NCBI RefSeq assembly: GCF_001625305.1
Contig: NW_017803898.1
Span: forward strand, 868,548 to 932,547
DNA from: Branchiostoma belcheri
Lineage: Eukaryota > Chordata > Leptocardii > Amphioxiformes > Branchiostomatidae
Direction: 5' to 3'
Length of the DNA stretch: 64,000 nt
Positions 32,328-44,078 of the stretch are shown here, piece by piece (position 1 is the first letter of the stretch; each line of letters starts with the position of its first letter). Both the position numbers and the translations under genes were made by a program. Under the pieces are notes generated by a model. The model was not told where the DNA came from. It saw only the letters and a list, made by a program, of their open reading frames with translations, and made no database searches.

Positions 32328-33735
32328 GCCAAATTCTACAACCCCATAGAATTTACACTCTTTTGACGTACTTCTAAGTGTGCTGTCATTGCCAGTAAAA
32401 ATGCTAACCCCCTACACACACTCACTGAGTACGGTAATTTTCACCGTAAAATTCATTTTCGTTGGACTTATCACTCCCCTAGCCAGTCAGGTCCTATTTT
32501 TTACTACCACGGACTGCCTCTCTTGCATGACCAATTTCTTTTGGCCAAATTCTACTACCCCCATAGAAATTTACACTCTTTTGACGTACGTATCAAGTGT
32601 AGTGCCATTCTTAGTAAATATGCCAAACCCCTCCACACACTCACTGAGTATGATAATTCTCCACCCACTCTCTCCACCACTAGGTATTATAACATTTTCT
32701 CCCTACCTACTAGTATTTTGTAACTCTGCTACACTTGGCTAATTCATTTTCTTTTTGGCCAAATTCTACGACGCCTTTGACGTACTACCAAGTGTAACGT
32801 TACTGCCATTTCCAGTAAAAATGCAAATCCCCAACACTCACATTCACTGAGTATGGTAATTTTCACCGTAGAATTCATTTTTGTTGGATTCATCACTCCC
32901 ATAACCAGTCAGGTCCTATTTTTGACTCCGACGGACTGACTCTCTTGGCTAATTCATTTTGGCTAAGTTCTACGACCCCCATAGAATTATATACACCCTT
33001 TTGACGTACTACTAAGTGTACGCCATTGCCAGTAAAAATGCTAATTCCCAACACACACACTTATGATCACTGAGTATTGTAATTCCCCACCCACTCTCTC
33101 TGCCACTAGGTATTATAACATTTCCTATTTTGTAACTCTGCTACACTTGGCTAATTCATTTTCTTTGTGGCCAAATTCTACGACCCCTTATGACGTACTA
33201 CCAAGTGTAACGTTACTGCCATTTCCAGTAAAACACTAATACACACACTCACTGAGTATGGTAATTCCCCGCCCACTCTCTTTACCTCTAGGTATTATGA
33301 AGTTTTCTCCCTCCCTATTTTGTAGCTCTGCTATACACTTGGCTAATTCATTTTCTTTTTGGCCAAATTCTACGACCACTTTTGACGCACTACCAAGTGT
33401 AACGTTACTGCCATTTCCAGTAAAAATGCTAACCCGCAACGCACACTCACTAAGTATTGTAATTCCCCACCCACTCTCTCTACCAGTAGGTATTATAACA
33501 TGTTCTCCCTCCCTATTTTGTAACTCTGCTACACTTGGCTAATTCATTTTCCCTTTGGCCAAATTCTACGACCCCTTTTGACGTACTACCAAGTGTAACG
33601 TTACTGACATTCCCAGTAAAAATGCTAATCCAGACACACATACTCATGATCACTGAGTATTGTAATTCCCCACCCACACTCTCCACTACTAGGTATTATA
33701 ACATTTTCCCCTTCCCTATTTTGTAACTCTGCTTC
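32328..33735 (+). repeat. Tandem array, ~200-215 bp unit, about seven copies
   Basis: Each unit has ggccaaattctacgacccc, gacgtactaccaagtgtaac, ccatttccagtaaaaatgct, cactcactgagta and ctaggtattataacatttt. Some open frames span units, but none holds in all of them. Satellite-like. Confidence 0.8.
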
Positions 33736-33932
33736 ACAATTACTCGAAGCAGTGAAGCCGAATTGCAGGGTAGGTTTACGCGGTTCCAGCGAAGCGTTAA
33801 TAACTAGCGCTGTATGTATATATTATTCAAAACGACAAGCCCAAGTCGTTGTCTTGTGTATAAGGCCGTTAAAAACAGCAGTTAACAGCTACACGATGTT
33901 CTATTTGTTACGATACTCTGTGTGTGTATATG

Positions 33933-34270
33933 CAGGGATCGAAAAACTGGGTGCATGTGCACCTTAGTGCACCCAAAATTGTAGCTGTGCACCAAATATT
34001 TCTGTAGGTATTTTTGTACATATCAAATGTATAATAGTATACGGGATATTCTTAGAATCTAAGTGTCAGAAAAATAATAAAACCTTTGTTGTAGTACTTG
34101 TTAAAGATTATGGAGTTAGCTCCCATTTTAGATTCAAGCTCAGAAGAGGAGCAGTAAGATCTGTAATTATGTTTTGTTTTATATGGTACACCCAAATTTT
34201 TTTTGTGCACTTAATTTTTTAGGTTGGGTGCACCAGTGCACCTATTTCCAAAAATGAATTTCGAGCCCTG
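33933..34270. mobile_element. Inverted-repeat element with CAGGG...CCCTG ends
   Basis: Starts cagggatcgaaaa and ends gaatttcgagccctg, with 'gtgcacc' motifs near both ends. The flanking atatg (33928-33932 and 34271-34275) may be a 5-bp target duplication. A CAGGG end suggests hAT, but no 8-bp duplication is seen, so the superfamily is open. A solo end is at 22533. Confidence 0.6.
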
Positions 34271-34272
34271 AT

Positions 34273-34566
34273 ATGAATGACACCCCGACCATAATTTCAA
34301 ATCATCCGAATGACGTCAGCACTTCTGAAGCGGATGTGAATTTCATGGCGCGATTTTGCGACTCGTTGCTGACGAAGACAGAAAACTGGTCCATCAGTAT
34401 TCTGGAAGTCTCCTTCCCTGTGCAATACGGCCTGGGAAGACTCAGACCGCCCCTCAGTCTAACAACAGGAATGGGAGCCAAGCAGGAACATTCGCAGCTT
34501 TCTAGGATGTGTTTCAGCGTTTCCCTGTCGTGCGAGCGTATCACCAACTATACAGTGGATATTTGA
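34273..34566 (+). other. Open frame of unknown status beside a tandem repeat
   Basis: A 97-codon frame. The first ~48 codons (to about 34415) are unique and could be coding (segments ADVNFMARFCDSLL, ENWSISILE). The rest is the first unit of the array at 34404-34975. The ATG directly abuts the transposon end, so an older exon could have been disrupted. Copies of the repeated half differ by both silent and replacement changes, arguing against strong constraint. No recognised family. Confidence 0.25.
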
Positions 34567-34975
34567 CAGACTTTAGGTGAGATTGTTACCAGTGTAAGTC
34601 TTCTTCCCTGTGCAATACGGCCTGGGAAGACTCCGACCGCCTATCAGGCTGACAACAGCAATGGGAGGCAGGCAGGAGAATTCTCAGCGTCCTAGGATGC
34701 GTTTCAACCTTTCTCTGTCGTGCGAGCGTATCACCAACTTGAATGAGGATATTTGACAGACTTTAGGTGCAACTGATACCAGTGTAAGTCTCCTTCCCTG
34801 TTCAGTACGGCCTGGGAAAGACTCAAACCGCCTTTCAGGCTAACAACAGCAATGGGAGCCAGGCAGGATCATCTACAGCGTCCTAGGATATATTTCAGCC
34901 TTTTGCTGTTCTACGAGAGTATCAGCAACTATACGGTGGATATTTTACAGACTTTAGGTGGGATTGTTACCGTGT
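34404..34975 (+). repeat. Tandem array, ~190 bp unit, three copies
   Basis: Units start near 34404, 34590 and 34785 with cttccctgtgcaatacggcc and end atatttgacagactttaggt. Each unit ends in a donor-like ttag|gtgNga. Confidence 0.7.
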
Positions 34976-35089
34976 TGAAAGTTTGAAGGCAACGGCAGCG
35001 GTGCTACGGAATTCGCGGGCTGGTATTTGAGTAGATACATGTACGACAGCAGGCAATATGGCTAAGGGCACCGCGCAATACGCTCTGTG

Positions 35090-35345
35090 ACACGGAGGGT
35101 GATACGAGTCTGCTGTGATACGGAAAACGTAACATGGCCTGTGATACGGGAAGGGATATCTGCCCATGATGATACGCAGTTATCCATGATACGGAAAAGG
35201 ATATAACTGCCTAAGATACGGAGAATGATGCCTACCTGTGCTGAGACGGAGTGGGATACGTACCTGTGATACGAGGAGTACTAGTGATATCTACCTGGGA
35301 TACGGAAAGTGATATCTCCATTGTGATACGGGCTGATATTATATA
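35090..35345 (+). repeat. 'gatacgg' tandem repeat, second array
   Basis: Variants of tgcctgtgatacggaaaagg, as at 31150-31345, including the shared ordered run gcccatgatgatacg...agttatcc, so the two arrays derive from one another. Confidence 0.7.
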
Positions 35346-36414
35346 TCTGCCTGTGAGGCACAGGATCCTATAAGGGCTGTGGCACAGAGGAGGTTTGATC
35401 ACGTGGTTGTAGTTCTTGGGGCTTGAGAATCTCCTATTGCTGAACAGGGCAGGTAGGAGACAACGGGGAGCCATGCAGGTGAGATAGAACTGATGTAATG
35501 TTACATGTACTGGTTATACTGTAATAATACTTACTACTTGTACTTGATTAGGCCATGTTGATTTGATTATATGGTTGGCATCCTCTGGGAACCCCAAAAC
35601 TGATGCGAGTGTGCGAATAAAATAAAGTTTGGCCAAAGTACAGGTCATGGTAAATAGCGAAGGTAGACTAAAATATATCTATAGTAAAACTATATTTATA
35701 CAGGTTCTGCTTCTTCTCGCTTCTTAAGACAGTTGTAAATGTAAGAACAGATGGAGCTTATAGTGCGAGGGTTATAGAGTTTCATGAGGAATTTGAATTT
35801 TTCTTTTCTATCTAAAATTCTAAAACTAGGGAAATAATCTTGTATACAATTGAAGAGAATCTTTCATTATTATGTCGAGTACAGTCTTATGTCTCCTCAG
35901 CTTAGCATGTTGCCTGCGTCAAAGGCAGTCCTTCGCCTACACAGCGTCCTGCGCCATACTAGGCACTCGTGGGCGTATTCTCTTTAATAACAATAATGAT
36001 AATGGTTTATTCGATTCAAATGAATTTCTCTTCAAACTTCATTTGACGGCATTTTCCACTTGCACTTGGCAGCCAGAGGTTGGATTGCGTGGGATTGCTA
36101 AGGCAACGACTTACGTTCGTAATTTTACTAGTACATTTTATGGCATCACCAGCTGCTTTTTGCGAGTGTCACAAAAGTTATGTAGCTATATACGTGATAC
36201 GATACTACATCAATAGTTCGCGGGCTGTTCTCTCTAGGTTGTAAATGGTCATGGAAGATGCTATTTATGTACATCAAAGATTGAGATGTGTGTTTGAATC
36301 CAGTGGGCTTAATTACTTGCAGACGACACAGACATAGACTGGTCGGTTAGAAGAACATGGTCTATCAAACAACGACTATGGTTTTAATTGGCTTTAAGTA
36401 AAGATCACTGCTAT
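35346..36414. other. No gene recognised
   Basis: Open frames at 35232 (-) and 35872 (+) lack motifs and splice context. Confidence 0.4.
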
Positions 36415-36650
36415 TTGATTGAAACGTTTATGTGAAAAATAAGCGCAAAGATTCATTTAAATTCCCCGTGCCTACCACGGTACACAACCAAGTCTTTTAT
36501 TCAGCCAACGTTTCGGTGACCGTCTGTCACCTTCCTCTGGGCAATTCTGACTGGTTCACATTGCACTGCAGCACAGGTGTCTATTCGGTTAAAACGTTTA
36601 TGTGAAAAATAAGTGTAAAGATTCATTTAAATTCCCCGTGCTTGCCACAG
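36415..36650 (+). repeat. Direct duplication upstream of a candidate acceptor, split by a repeat
   Basis: The segment aaacgtttatgtgaaaaata...attccccgtgc occurs at 36422-36474 and 36593-36642. The second ends in the acceptor-like cttgccacag and the first in cctaccacgg. Between them lies a copy of the 'gaccgtctgtca' repeat (36495-36560). Confidence 0.65.
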
Positions 36651-36759
36651 TAATCCGCGTGTCAGGGGAGATGTACCGGACGGGTCAAGGGCAAATTCTG
36701 CACACATCGCCCACACAGACGGGCAGGGGCGGGATCAGTACACAGACGAAAGGGAATAA
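36651..36759 (+). CDS. Candidate terminal exon of the unknown gene (tentative)
   Basis: After the acceptor cttgccacag, one base would complete the AT left by exon 2 (28812). The frame then runs 35 codons to TAA, with an acidic end (GRDQYTDERE). The join is phase-compatible and the composition is similar. Six copies of the last ~13 codons in the array to the right keep the same frame and the same TAA. Against it: another frame through the same DNA is also open, the intron would be 7.8 kb, and the acceptor lacks a strong pyrimidine tract. Confidence 0.25.
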
Positions 36760-36838
36760 CTTGTCAACAGCAATAGCTAATAGCACCTTGCAGCTTCCTA
36801 TCAGGCTAGTCTCTGGATGTGACTTGGTAACCAAGAGG

Positions 36839-37028
36839 TAGTCTCCACCAGGCCTTTCTACGGGAATACGGATCGTAGAATTCGGTAAAAAAGAGTAAAA
36901 TAGGCCAAGGGAGTCCGGCCGCGGGGAGGTAGTTTCTTTCCCTCTGCGCGGCCAGTCAAACCTACAAGGCGGCCAAACTCCCCCGGCAAATATTCTCCTA
37001 TATAGCCAGCGTAGCCAGGTAGAGACTA
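36839..37028. mobile_element. MITE with perfect 9-bp target duplication inside the array
   Basis: Begins tagtctccaccaggccttt and ends caggtagagacta, with an internal tacgggaatacggatcgtag palindrome. Target duplication accaagagg at 36830-36838 and 37029-37037. Confidence 0.88.
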
Positions 37029-37899
37029 ACCAAGAGGGTCATTTGAACATAAATAACGAACTGACAACAAGTTATGTTCAATACTCTCAGAGACAACTCC
37101 TCTTTGTCATTTGTCAACAACTGTAAAATATTAGATGTAGTCTTGAACTTTTATTGCTAATAGATAAAACCTACCTACCTAGTCTCTGGACGTGACCTGG
37201 TCGCCAAGAGAATCGTTTGACGTAAATAACACCATTTACAACACCTTACGTTCATTACTGGTTTTGAACAGAAGGGCCGGGGTGGGATCAAGCCACAGAC
37301 GATGGGGAATAACTTGTGAACAGACCGGGCGTCTGTAGTTCAAGTTACTAATAGCACTTCCTCTGGACGTGGCGTGGTCACCAAATGGATCTTTTGACAT
37401 AACTAACGAACTGACAACACCTTATGTTCAATACTCTAGCACGGTGACTCTAGAGGTTAACTCCTCTTTGTCATTTGTGAACATATTCGTCTGTAGTTGA
37501 AGTCGCTACTAGCACCTAGCACCTTCCTATCTATGCTTACAACGCGATGTGGTCACCAAGAGGGTCATTTGAACATAAATAACGAACTGACAACAACTTA
37601 TGTTCAGTACTCTAAGGGGTAACTACTCTTTGGCGTTTGTAAAATATTTTATGTGGTCTTGAACTTTTATTGCTAATAGATAAAACCTTCCTACCTAGTC
37701 TCTGGACGTGACCTGGTCACCAAGAGGGTCGTTTGATGTAAATAACGCCATTTACAACACCTGACGTTCATTACTGGTTTTGAGCAGACGGGCCGGGGTG
37801 GGATCAAGCCACAAACGAAAGGGAATAACTTGTGAACAGCAGCAATAGTTTCTATCAGGCTAGTCTCTGGATGTGACTTGCAAATTGGTGACCAAGAGG

Positions 37900-38098
37900 T
37901 AGCCTCCACCAGGCCTTTCTACGGGAATACGGATCGTAGAATTCGGCAAAAAAAGAGACTAAAATGGGCCAAGAGAGTCCGGCCGCGGGGAGGTAGTTTC
38001 TTTCCCTCTACGTGGCCAGTCAAACCTACAAGGCGGCCAAACTCCCCTGGCAATTATTCTCCTATATGTAGCCAGCGTAGTTAGTCTGGTAGAGACTA
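37900..38098. mobile_element. Second copy of the same MITE at the same array position
   Basis: Begins tagcctccaccaggccttt and ends tggtagagacta, flanked by accaagagg (37891-37899 and 38099-38107), the identical site. Most simply this is one insertion that was later copied with its host array unit. Confidence 0.88.
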
Positions 38099-40340
38099 AC
38101 CAAGAGGGTCATTTGACATAAATAACGAACTGAAAACACCTTATGGTCAATACTGTAGGGGGTAACTCCTCTTTGTCGTTTGTCAACAACTGTAAAATAT
38201 TACATGTAGTTTTGAACTTTTATTGCTAATAGATAAAACCTTCCTACCTAGTCTCTGGACGTGACCTGGTCGCCAAGAGGATCGTTTGACGTAAATAACG
38301 CCATTTACAACACCTTACGTTCATTGCTGGTTTTGAGCAGACGGCCCGGGGCGGGATCAAGCCACAGACTTGGTGGAATAACTTGTGAACAGACCGGGCG
38401 TCTGTAGTTGAAGTTGCTAATAGCACCTAGCACCTTCCTACATAGTCTCTAGATCATTTGACATAAATAACATCCCTGATAACACCTTATGTTCAACACT
38501 TCGTAGGGATAGCTATCGTTTGTCAAAAACTGTAAAATATTAGATAATATATAAGCTGAAATTGCTTAAAGAACCTAGCACCTTCCTATCTATTCTTACG
38601 ATGTAATGTGGTCACCAAGAGGGTCATTTGACATAAATAACGAACTGAAAACACCTTTATGGTCAATACTCTAGGGGGTAACTCCTCTTCGTCATTTGAC
38701 AACAACTGTAAAATATTAGATGTGGTCTTGAACTTTTATTGCTAATACATAAAACCTTCCTACCTAGTCTCTGGACGTGACCTGGTCACCAAGAGGGTCG
38801 TTTGACGTAAATAACGCCATTTACAACACCTTACGTTCATTACTGGTTTTGAACAGACGGGCCGGGGCGGGATCAAGCCACAGAAACGGGGGAATAACTT
38901 GTGAACAGACCGGGCGTCTGTAGCTGAAGCTGCTGATAGCACCTAACACCATCCTACCTACTTATTTTTTCACGGTACTTTCATGTTCACTGCTTTTACT
39001 GTCACTTCTGTACCGTGAACTTAATCATTACAGTTAGTAAATAATTCCTGCACTTTCTTTTTCCTGCACCTGTCGCCACCGTGAATATATATAGTTTCGT
39101 GAACATTTCCACTTTTCTCAGACCGTGAACTTTTGCTACCGGGAACATAAACATGAAATGAATTACAGTAGTGTCTCGGTGTGACCTGGTCACCAAGAGG
39201 ATAATTTGACATAAATAACACAGCGCCTTATGTTCAATACTCTTCAAGTCTTCTTTGTCGTTTGTAAAATATTCTGTGTGGTTTTGAACAGGCGGGCCGG
39301 GGCGGGATCAAGTCACAGACGCATGGGAATAACTTGTGAACAGGCCGGGCGTCTGTAGTTCAAGTTGCTAATAGCATCTAGCACCTTCCTATCTAAGCTT
39401 ACGACGTGATGTGGTCACCAAGAGGGCCATATGGACTGACAACACCTTATGTTCAATATTTCTTAAGGATAACTGTCATCATCGTTTGTCATCAACTGTA
39501 AAAATATTAGATGTGGTTTTCGACTTGTCTGTAGTTTAAGTCGCTAATAGCACCCTCCTATCTAGGCTTACGAAGTGATGTGGTCACCAAGAGGGTCATT
39601 TGACATAAATAACGAACTGACAACACCTTATGGTCAATATTTCGTTTGTGAAGAGACGACTCGTCTGTAGTTGAAGTTGCTAATAGCTAGCACCTTCCTA
39701 TCTCTTCTTTTTACGTGATGTGGTCACCAAGAGAATCATTTGACGTAAATAACACTACTGACAACACCTTATGTTCAACACTTCTTAGGGATAACTGTCG
39801 TATGTTACTGTAACTGTAAAATATTAGATGTAGTCTTGAACTTTTATTGCTGATAGATAAAACCTTCCTACCTAGTCTCTGGACGTGACCTGGTCACCAA
39901 GAGGGTCGTTTGACGTAAATAACGCCATTTACAACACCTTACGTTCATGACTGGTTTTGAACAGAAGGGCCGGGGCGGGATCAAGCCACAGACGCGGGGG
40001 AATAACTTGTGAACAGACCGGGCGTCTGTAGTTCAAGTTACTAATAGCTAGCACCTTTCTATCTAGGCTTACGACGTGATGTGGTCACCAAGAGGGTCAT
40101 TTGACATAAACAATATCACTGACAACACCTTTTGTTCAATGCTCTTTATCGTTTGTGATCAACAGACGAATTTTCTGTAGTTGAAGTTGCTAATAGCATC
40201 TAGCACCTTCCTATCTCGTCTCTTTACGTGACCAGGTCACCAAGAGGGTCATTTGACATACATAAAGGCACTGACAACACCCTATGTTTAACGCTTCTTT
40301 TAGGGTAACTGTCGTTTGTCATCAACTGTAAAATATTAGC

Positions 40341-41590
40341 TCCTAGCTGTAAAAGCTACATTACAAATTCCAGGAAATTGATCTCGAAAATCCAGGGTTA
40401 CTGTCCTGATATAAACTTGGATGCCTTTAAAAGATGTCATCCCTAAGGACACTATTAACAGATTTATAAAATATACATTTTAATCAGTACATGTAGCGAG
40501 TCTTCATGTTTAAGGCCAGCAGTAGTGTGGCCTGAAATCGACCTAATCAGATTGAACGTAAATTGTCACCCTAGAGCTCTCCTTGTTACAGTGTAACACA
40601 GCAGTAGGCTTTGTGATTGAAGTGGGATAATTACTTCACCATTCACGGCTGCACACAGAATTTGATGATGCTTCGCTGTTCAAAACATGATCCAAGCACG
40701 TACTCGCTTCGGTAAGGTCTTATGTTTCACCTTGAATTTCTCACGTTTTCGCCGCAGAAAATTCAGTCTCTCATTACGGAACTACTAGCTAGGAACAAGG
40801 ACATTGTACTAATTTGTAGTCACAATGTCCTTGTTAGGACAAATCTAAAACCACGTCAAATATTTTACAGTTGTTGACAAACGACAAAGAGGAGTTATCC
40901 CCTAGATCTAGCGTGGCATATTTAAAGGCACCCAAGACGATTAGAACGTATATTTCTAGGTATAAACCTGTTACAATGTACAATGGGTTTAAATGGTGTC
41001 TTCAGGCATGGCATATTTAAAGTCATCCAAGGCGATTTCAGGGCAGTATTACTGGATTATCGAAGTCAATTTTCTGGTTATTTTTTTAATGTAGTAAGTT
41101 GAATCAACCCTACCCCATAGTATGCTGATATCTATGAGTCAAAATTGCGATTTCACTAACGGAAAATGTTTGCTTCTAGCTACGGAGTATTTCTTGGTGG
41201 TACCCAAAAATAAAAGGAGTCCTAACATATTTGGGGGCTATTTCAAGCAGTTCTAGTATGAAATAATGTCAAAAATGTGTTAAGAAATTGCAGTAAATGT
41301 CAATATCAAGAAGATTTCCTCATCCAGAATATTATTTTTATTCTGCCTATCAGAAATTGCTTCGGACGCCTTGCCATTGCCACCAGTTAAATATGATAAA
41401 CACGTTACGCTGTACATTAAATCCTCCATGTTAAACTGAAAGACCTCTTCAAAGTCCGTGGCCAATCCTTCGCCAAGCTTTTCAGGAAGCCCTCATAAAT
41501 ATCAGTCAGCTATGGCTGTGCGGGGATTGTGATTGAATATTTACGGTGAACTTTATTGCACAAGAATTGTAGACTGGTTTTTAAACCTTT
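40341..41590. other. No gene recognised; one mini-hairpin
   Basis: A fragment of the array reappears inverted near 40850-40905 (aaatattttacagttgttga). ggcatatttaaaggcaccca recurs at 40917 and 41008. No supported open frame. Confidence 0.4.
40796..40833. mobile_element. 38-bp hairpin insertion
   Basis: caaggacattgt ... acaatgtccttg, 12-bp perfect arms extended by acta/tagt. Short direct repeats (tagga) lie on both sides. Same family as 57860-57901. Confidence 0.55.
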
Positions 41591-42260
41591 TATAGCTCCC
41601 GAGTCCTACATCCTTCGCAAATAGGATTTGTAAGAAATTGAAGTAAATGTTAAAATGAGAGATAGGACTCGGGAGCTATAATAGGTTTGGTAACCGGGCT
41701 ACAAGAATTGTACAAAGTATTGCGGGGATTGTGGATGCATATTTATGGTGAACTTTATTCACAAGAATTGTAGCCTGGTTTTTAAACCTATTATAGCTCC
41801 TGAGTCCTACATGTACATCCTCTCCGCAAATAGGATTAGTAAGAAATGGAATAAAATGTTAAGATGAGAGAGACTTCTTTATCCAGAATATTATCAAATA
41901 GTATTTGCAGAGAGGATGTAGGACTAGTCGACTCGGGAGCAATAATAGGTTTGGTACAAGAACCGAGCTACAAGAATTGTACAAAGCATGGCGAGGATTG
42001 TGAATGAATATTTATGGTGAACTTTATTGCACAAGAATTGTAGCCTGGTTACTAAACCTTTTATAGCTCCCGAGTCCTTCATCCTCTCCGCAAATAGGAT
42101 TCGTAAGAAATGGAAGTCAATGTTAAGATGAGAGAGACTTCCTCTAGAATATTATCAAATAGTATTTGCGGAGAGGATGTAGGACTCGGGAGCTATAATA
42201 GGTTTGGTAACCGGGCTACAAGAATTGTACAAAGTATGGCACTAGTACATAAATACAGTT
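41591..42260 (+). repeat. Tandem array of three hairpin-bearing units
   Basis: Each ~235-bp unit carries an inverted repeat: arms tatagctcccgagtcct / aggactcgggagctata at 41591-41681, 41792-41946 (diverged) and 42062-42198. The third extends through ctctccgcaaata / tatttgcggagag, giving arms of more than 30 bp. Between hairpins lies acaagaattgtacaaagtat and tggtgaactttattgcacaa. Confidence 0.75.
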
Positions 42261-42466
42261 CCGTAAGGATATTCTACCTATTACAAGAGTGTGTAGTATG
42301 GGATTGGAATAGGCGTTTCTATCATTGGGGGAATTTCCAACGTATAGACAGTCTTTAATAGATTCTCCTATGTATGCTATACAGAGGTTGTCACATGTCA
42401 TAATGTGCTTAAATTTGCTATAATTCAACTCAATTGAGGTACATCCTGGTATAGAAGATGATAGCA

Positions 42467-42679
42467 TTATGTATAGTGATTTATACGTGTCTGAACATAT
42501 TTGGGACATTCAGCATCACAAAGTGATAGTCGTTTACAGCTATGGACAAACCCTCCGGTGATTTCTAGCTGTTCGAATCGGTCACGGAGGAGGGAAGACA
42601 CATGAAAAGTATGATTTAAGTTGACAACCGGCGCCTGCACGAAGACGAACGAGTAGGCACCACCCCATGCGTCCCTCAC
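42467..42679 (-). other. Possible minus-strand exon or its remnant
   Basis: On the minus strand, gttcgtcttcgtgcag looks like an acceptor followed by an open frame beginning APVVNLNHTFHVSSLL and running 55 codons to a stop. The same acceptor and first codons recur on the minus strand near 42957 (then stop) and on the plus strand near 44744. The family is not recognised, and it may belong to a transposon. Confidence 0.25.
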
Positions 42680-42693
42680 ACTATCTTAAGATT

Positions 42694-42940
42694 TCTCTCT
42701 CTCTCCTCTCTCTCTCTCCCTCCTCTCTCTCCCTACCTCCCTCTTTCTCCTCTTTCTCTCTCCCTATCTCTCTCCCTTTCTCTTCCTCTCTCCCTCTCTG
42801 TCTCTTTCTCCATCCCTCTCTCCCTCCTTGCTCTCTCCGTCTCTCTTCTCTCCCTCTCTCTCTCCCTTCTTTCTCCCTCTATCTCAGGTCCTCCTTCCCT
42901 CCCTCCCACTCTCCCCCCTCTCCCTCCCTCTCCCTCTAAT
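42694..42940. repeat. CT-rich low-complexity tract
   Basis: tctctccctccc-type sequence. Ser/Leu/Pro and Arg/Glu frames on the two strands are artefacts. Confidence 0.9.
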
Positions 42941-43281
42941 TTAAACCGACACCCGGCGCCTGCACGAAGACGAACGAGTCGGCACCACCTCACGCGTCCC
43001 TCACACTATCTCCGGGTTCTTAAGATTCATCTCCACAGCTCGAGTTGTGTAATCCCGTCAGCTCCTCCGCGGCAGGAGGCTACTCCTCAGCCCCATCACG
43101 CTCATCGCTGGGAAAATTGCTGCTTTGTGCCGCGCAGTAGATCAAAGCAGCGCTGTTAAAGACCCGCATGAATGTGTTGTTAAGAAGACACAGTGCGCGG
43201 CAAGCGTTATCCCAGACATTATGCTGTAGCGCAAACACAGTAGCTATAATGTTAGAAGTCTCTTTATTTATTTTTTTGGTA

Positions 43282-43380
43282 CCACCAACAAATACTTTGT
43301 ACCTACATTAGGAAACAAGAAATACTTTGTACCTACATTAGGAAACAAGAAATACTTAGTAGCTACACTAGGAAACAAGT
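43282..43380 (+). repeat. Three tandem copies of a ~31-bp unit
   Basis: aatactttgtacctacatta followed by ggaaacaag, three times, the last with gtagctacacta. Confidence 0.8.
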
Positions 43381-43564
43381 AACCGTTTTCCGTCAGCAAC
43401 ATCGCACTTTTAACTCACAGATATCAAAATGCCATGGTATAGAGCTACTTCAACTTACTACTAGTATGGGAGGCTACTCTTCTGTATCTGTAAAGCCGGT
43501 ACAACCGCCCTTCGGCGTAACACACCAGCTTCGCAGGCACGCGGCGCGGCGGCAGCTAGCTATA

Positions 43565-43708
43565 TCACACCGAACGACTTATTACACCTAACCCTTGAAC
43601 ATCTAACTCTAGACATTGTTTAAAGCTATCTAATGACAATGCCCCTACTGTACTTGGTGACAGCGAGTTCCACTCTGCGATACTAGGAAAGAATGAATAC
43701 TTGAACAC
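43565..43708 (-). mobile_element. LINE reverse transcriptase C-terminal tail
   Basis: The minus-strand reading VFKYSFFPSIAEWNSLSPS, then TVGALSLDSFKQCLELDVQG and stop, matches the 'FFPRTI-WNSLP' and 'SFK' tail typical of CR1/L2/Jockey-type reverse transcriptases. Only the last ~48 residues remain intact. The flanking 43490-43560 sequence is the element's 3' UTR (gcgtaacacaccagcttcgc). Confidence 0.85.
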
Positions 43709-44078
43709 CTTAACTAACTACGGGAGGCTACTCATCATCTATATCAGCTACATCGCTGCGAAAATTGCGACGCCTTACATCAAAGCCCGCCTGAATGTGT
43801 TGTTAAGAAGACGCAGCAGGGGCGCGTTATCCCAGACATTCTGCTCGTAATGAGAAAATAAACTCGGAACGACCCCGCGTGAAGAGGGAAGATTAGTAAT
43901 GACGCAGAGAGATGACACACAGGATAGAACAACGTGTTTGTGATTGATGTTTGTGTCTTGTGCCTTGTAAGTGACCGATTATTTTATATGGGACCGATAA
44001 CCTATAAATACTATATTTAACCTATAAATATTGTATAGGTCTCTACTATACTATAGAATCCTACTTGATTAAGTTGTG

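Larger units (their letters stand above)
36700..40340 (+). repeat. Large complex tandem array
   Basis: About 3.6 kb built from two alternating blocks. One has gggccggggcgggatcaagc, gggaataacttgtgaacaga and ttgctaatagcacc (seven copies counting 36709). The other has ggtcaccaagagggtcattt, gacataaataacgaactgac and acaccttatgttcaatact (more than ten copies). Composite units are about 500 bp. Two MITEs (36839 and 37900) ride in it. Minus-strand frames ending RSRPETR are artefacts of the array. Confidence 0.85.

Noticed and set aside
34600..34960. Coding exons in the second and third units of the 34.4-kb array
   Set aside because: Units have stops and mixed silent and replacement changes, and no consistent splice sites.
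36839..38107. Two independent MITE insertions into the same sequence
   Set aside because: The identical 9-bp site at the same point of a tandem unit is better explained by one insertion followed by array amplification.
42667..42993. Ser/Leu/Pro and Arg/Glu open frames
   Set aside because: Translations of a CT/GA low-complexity tract.
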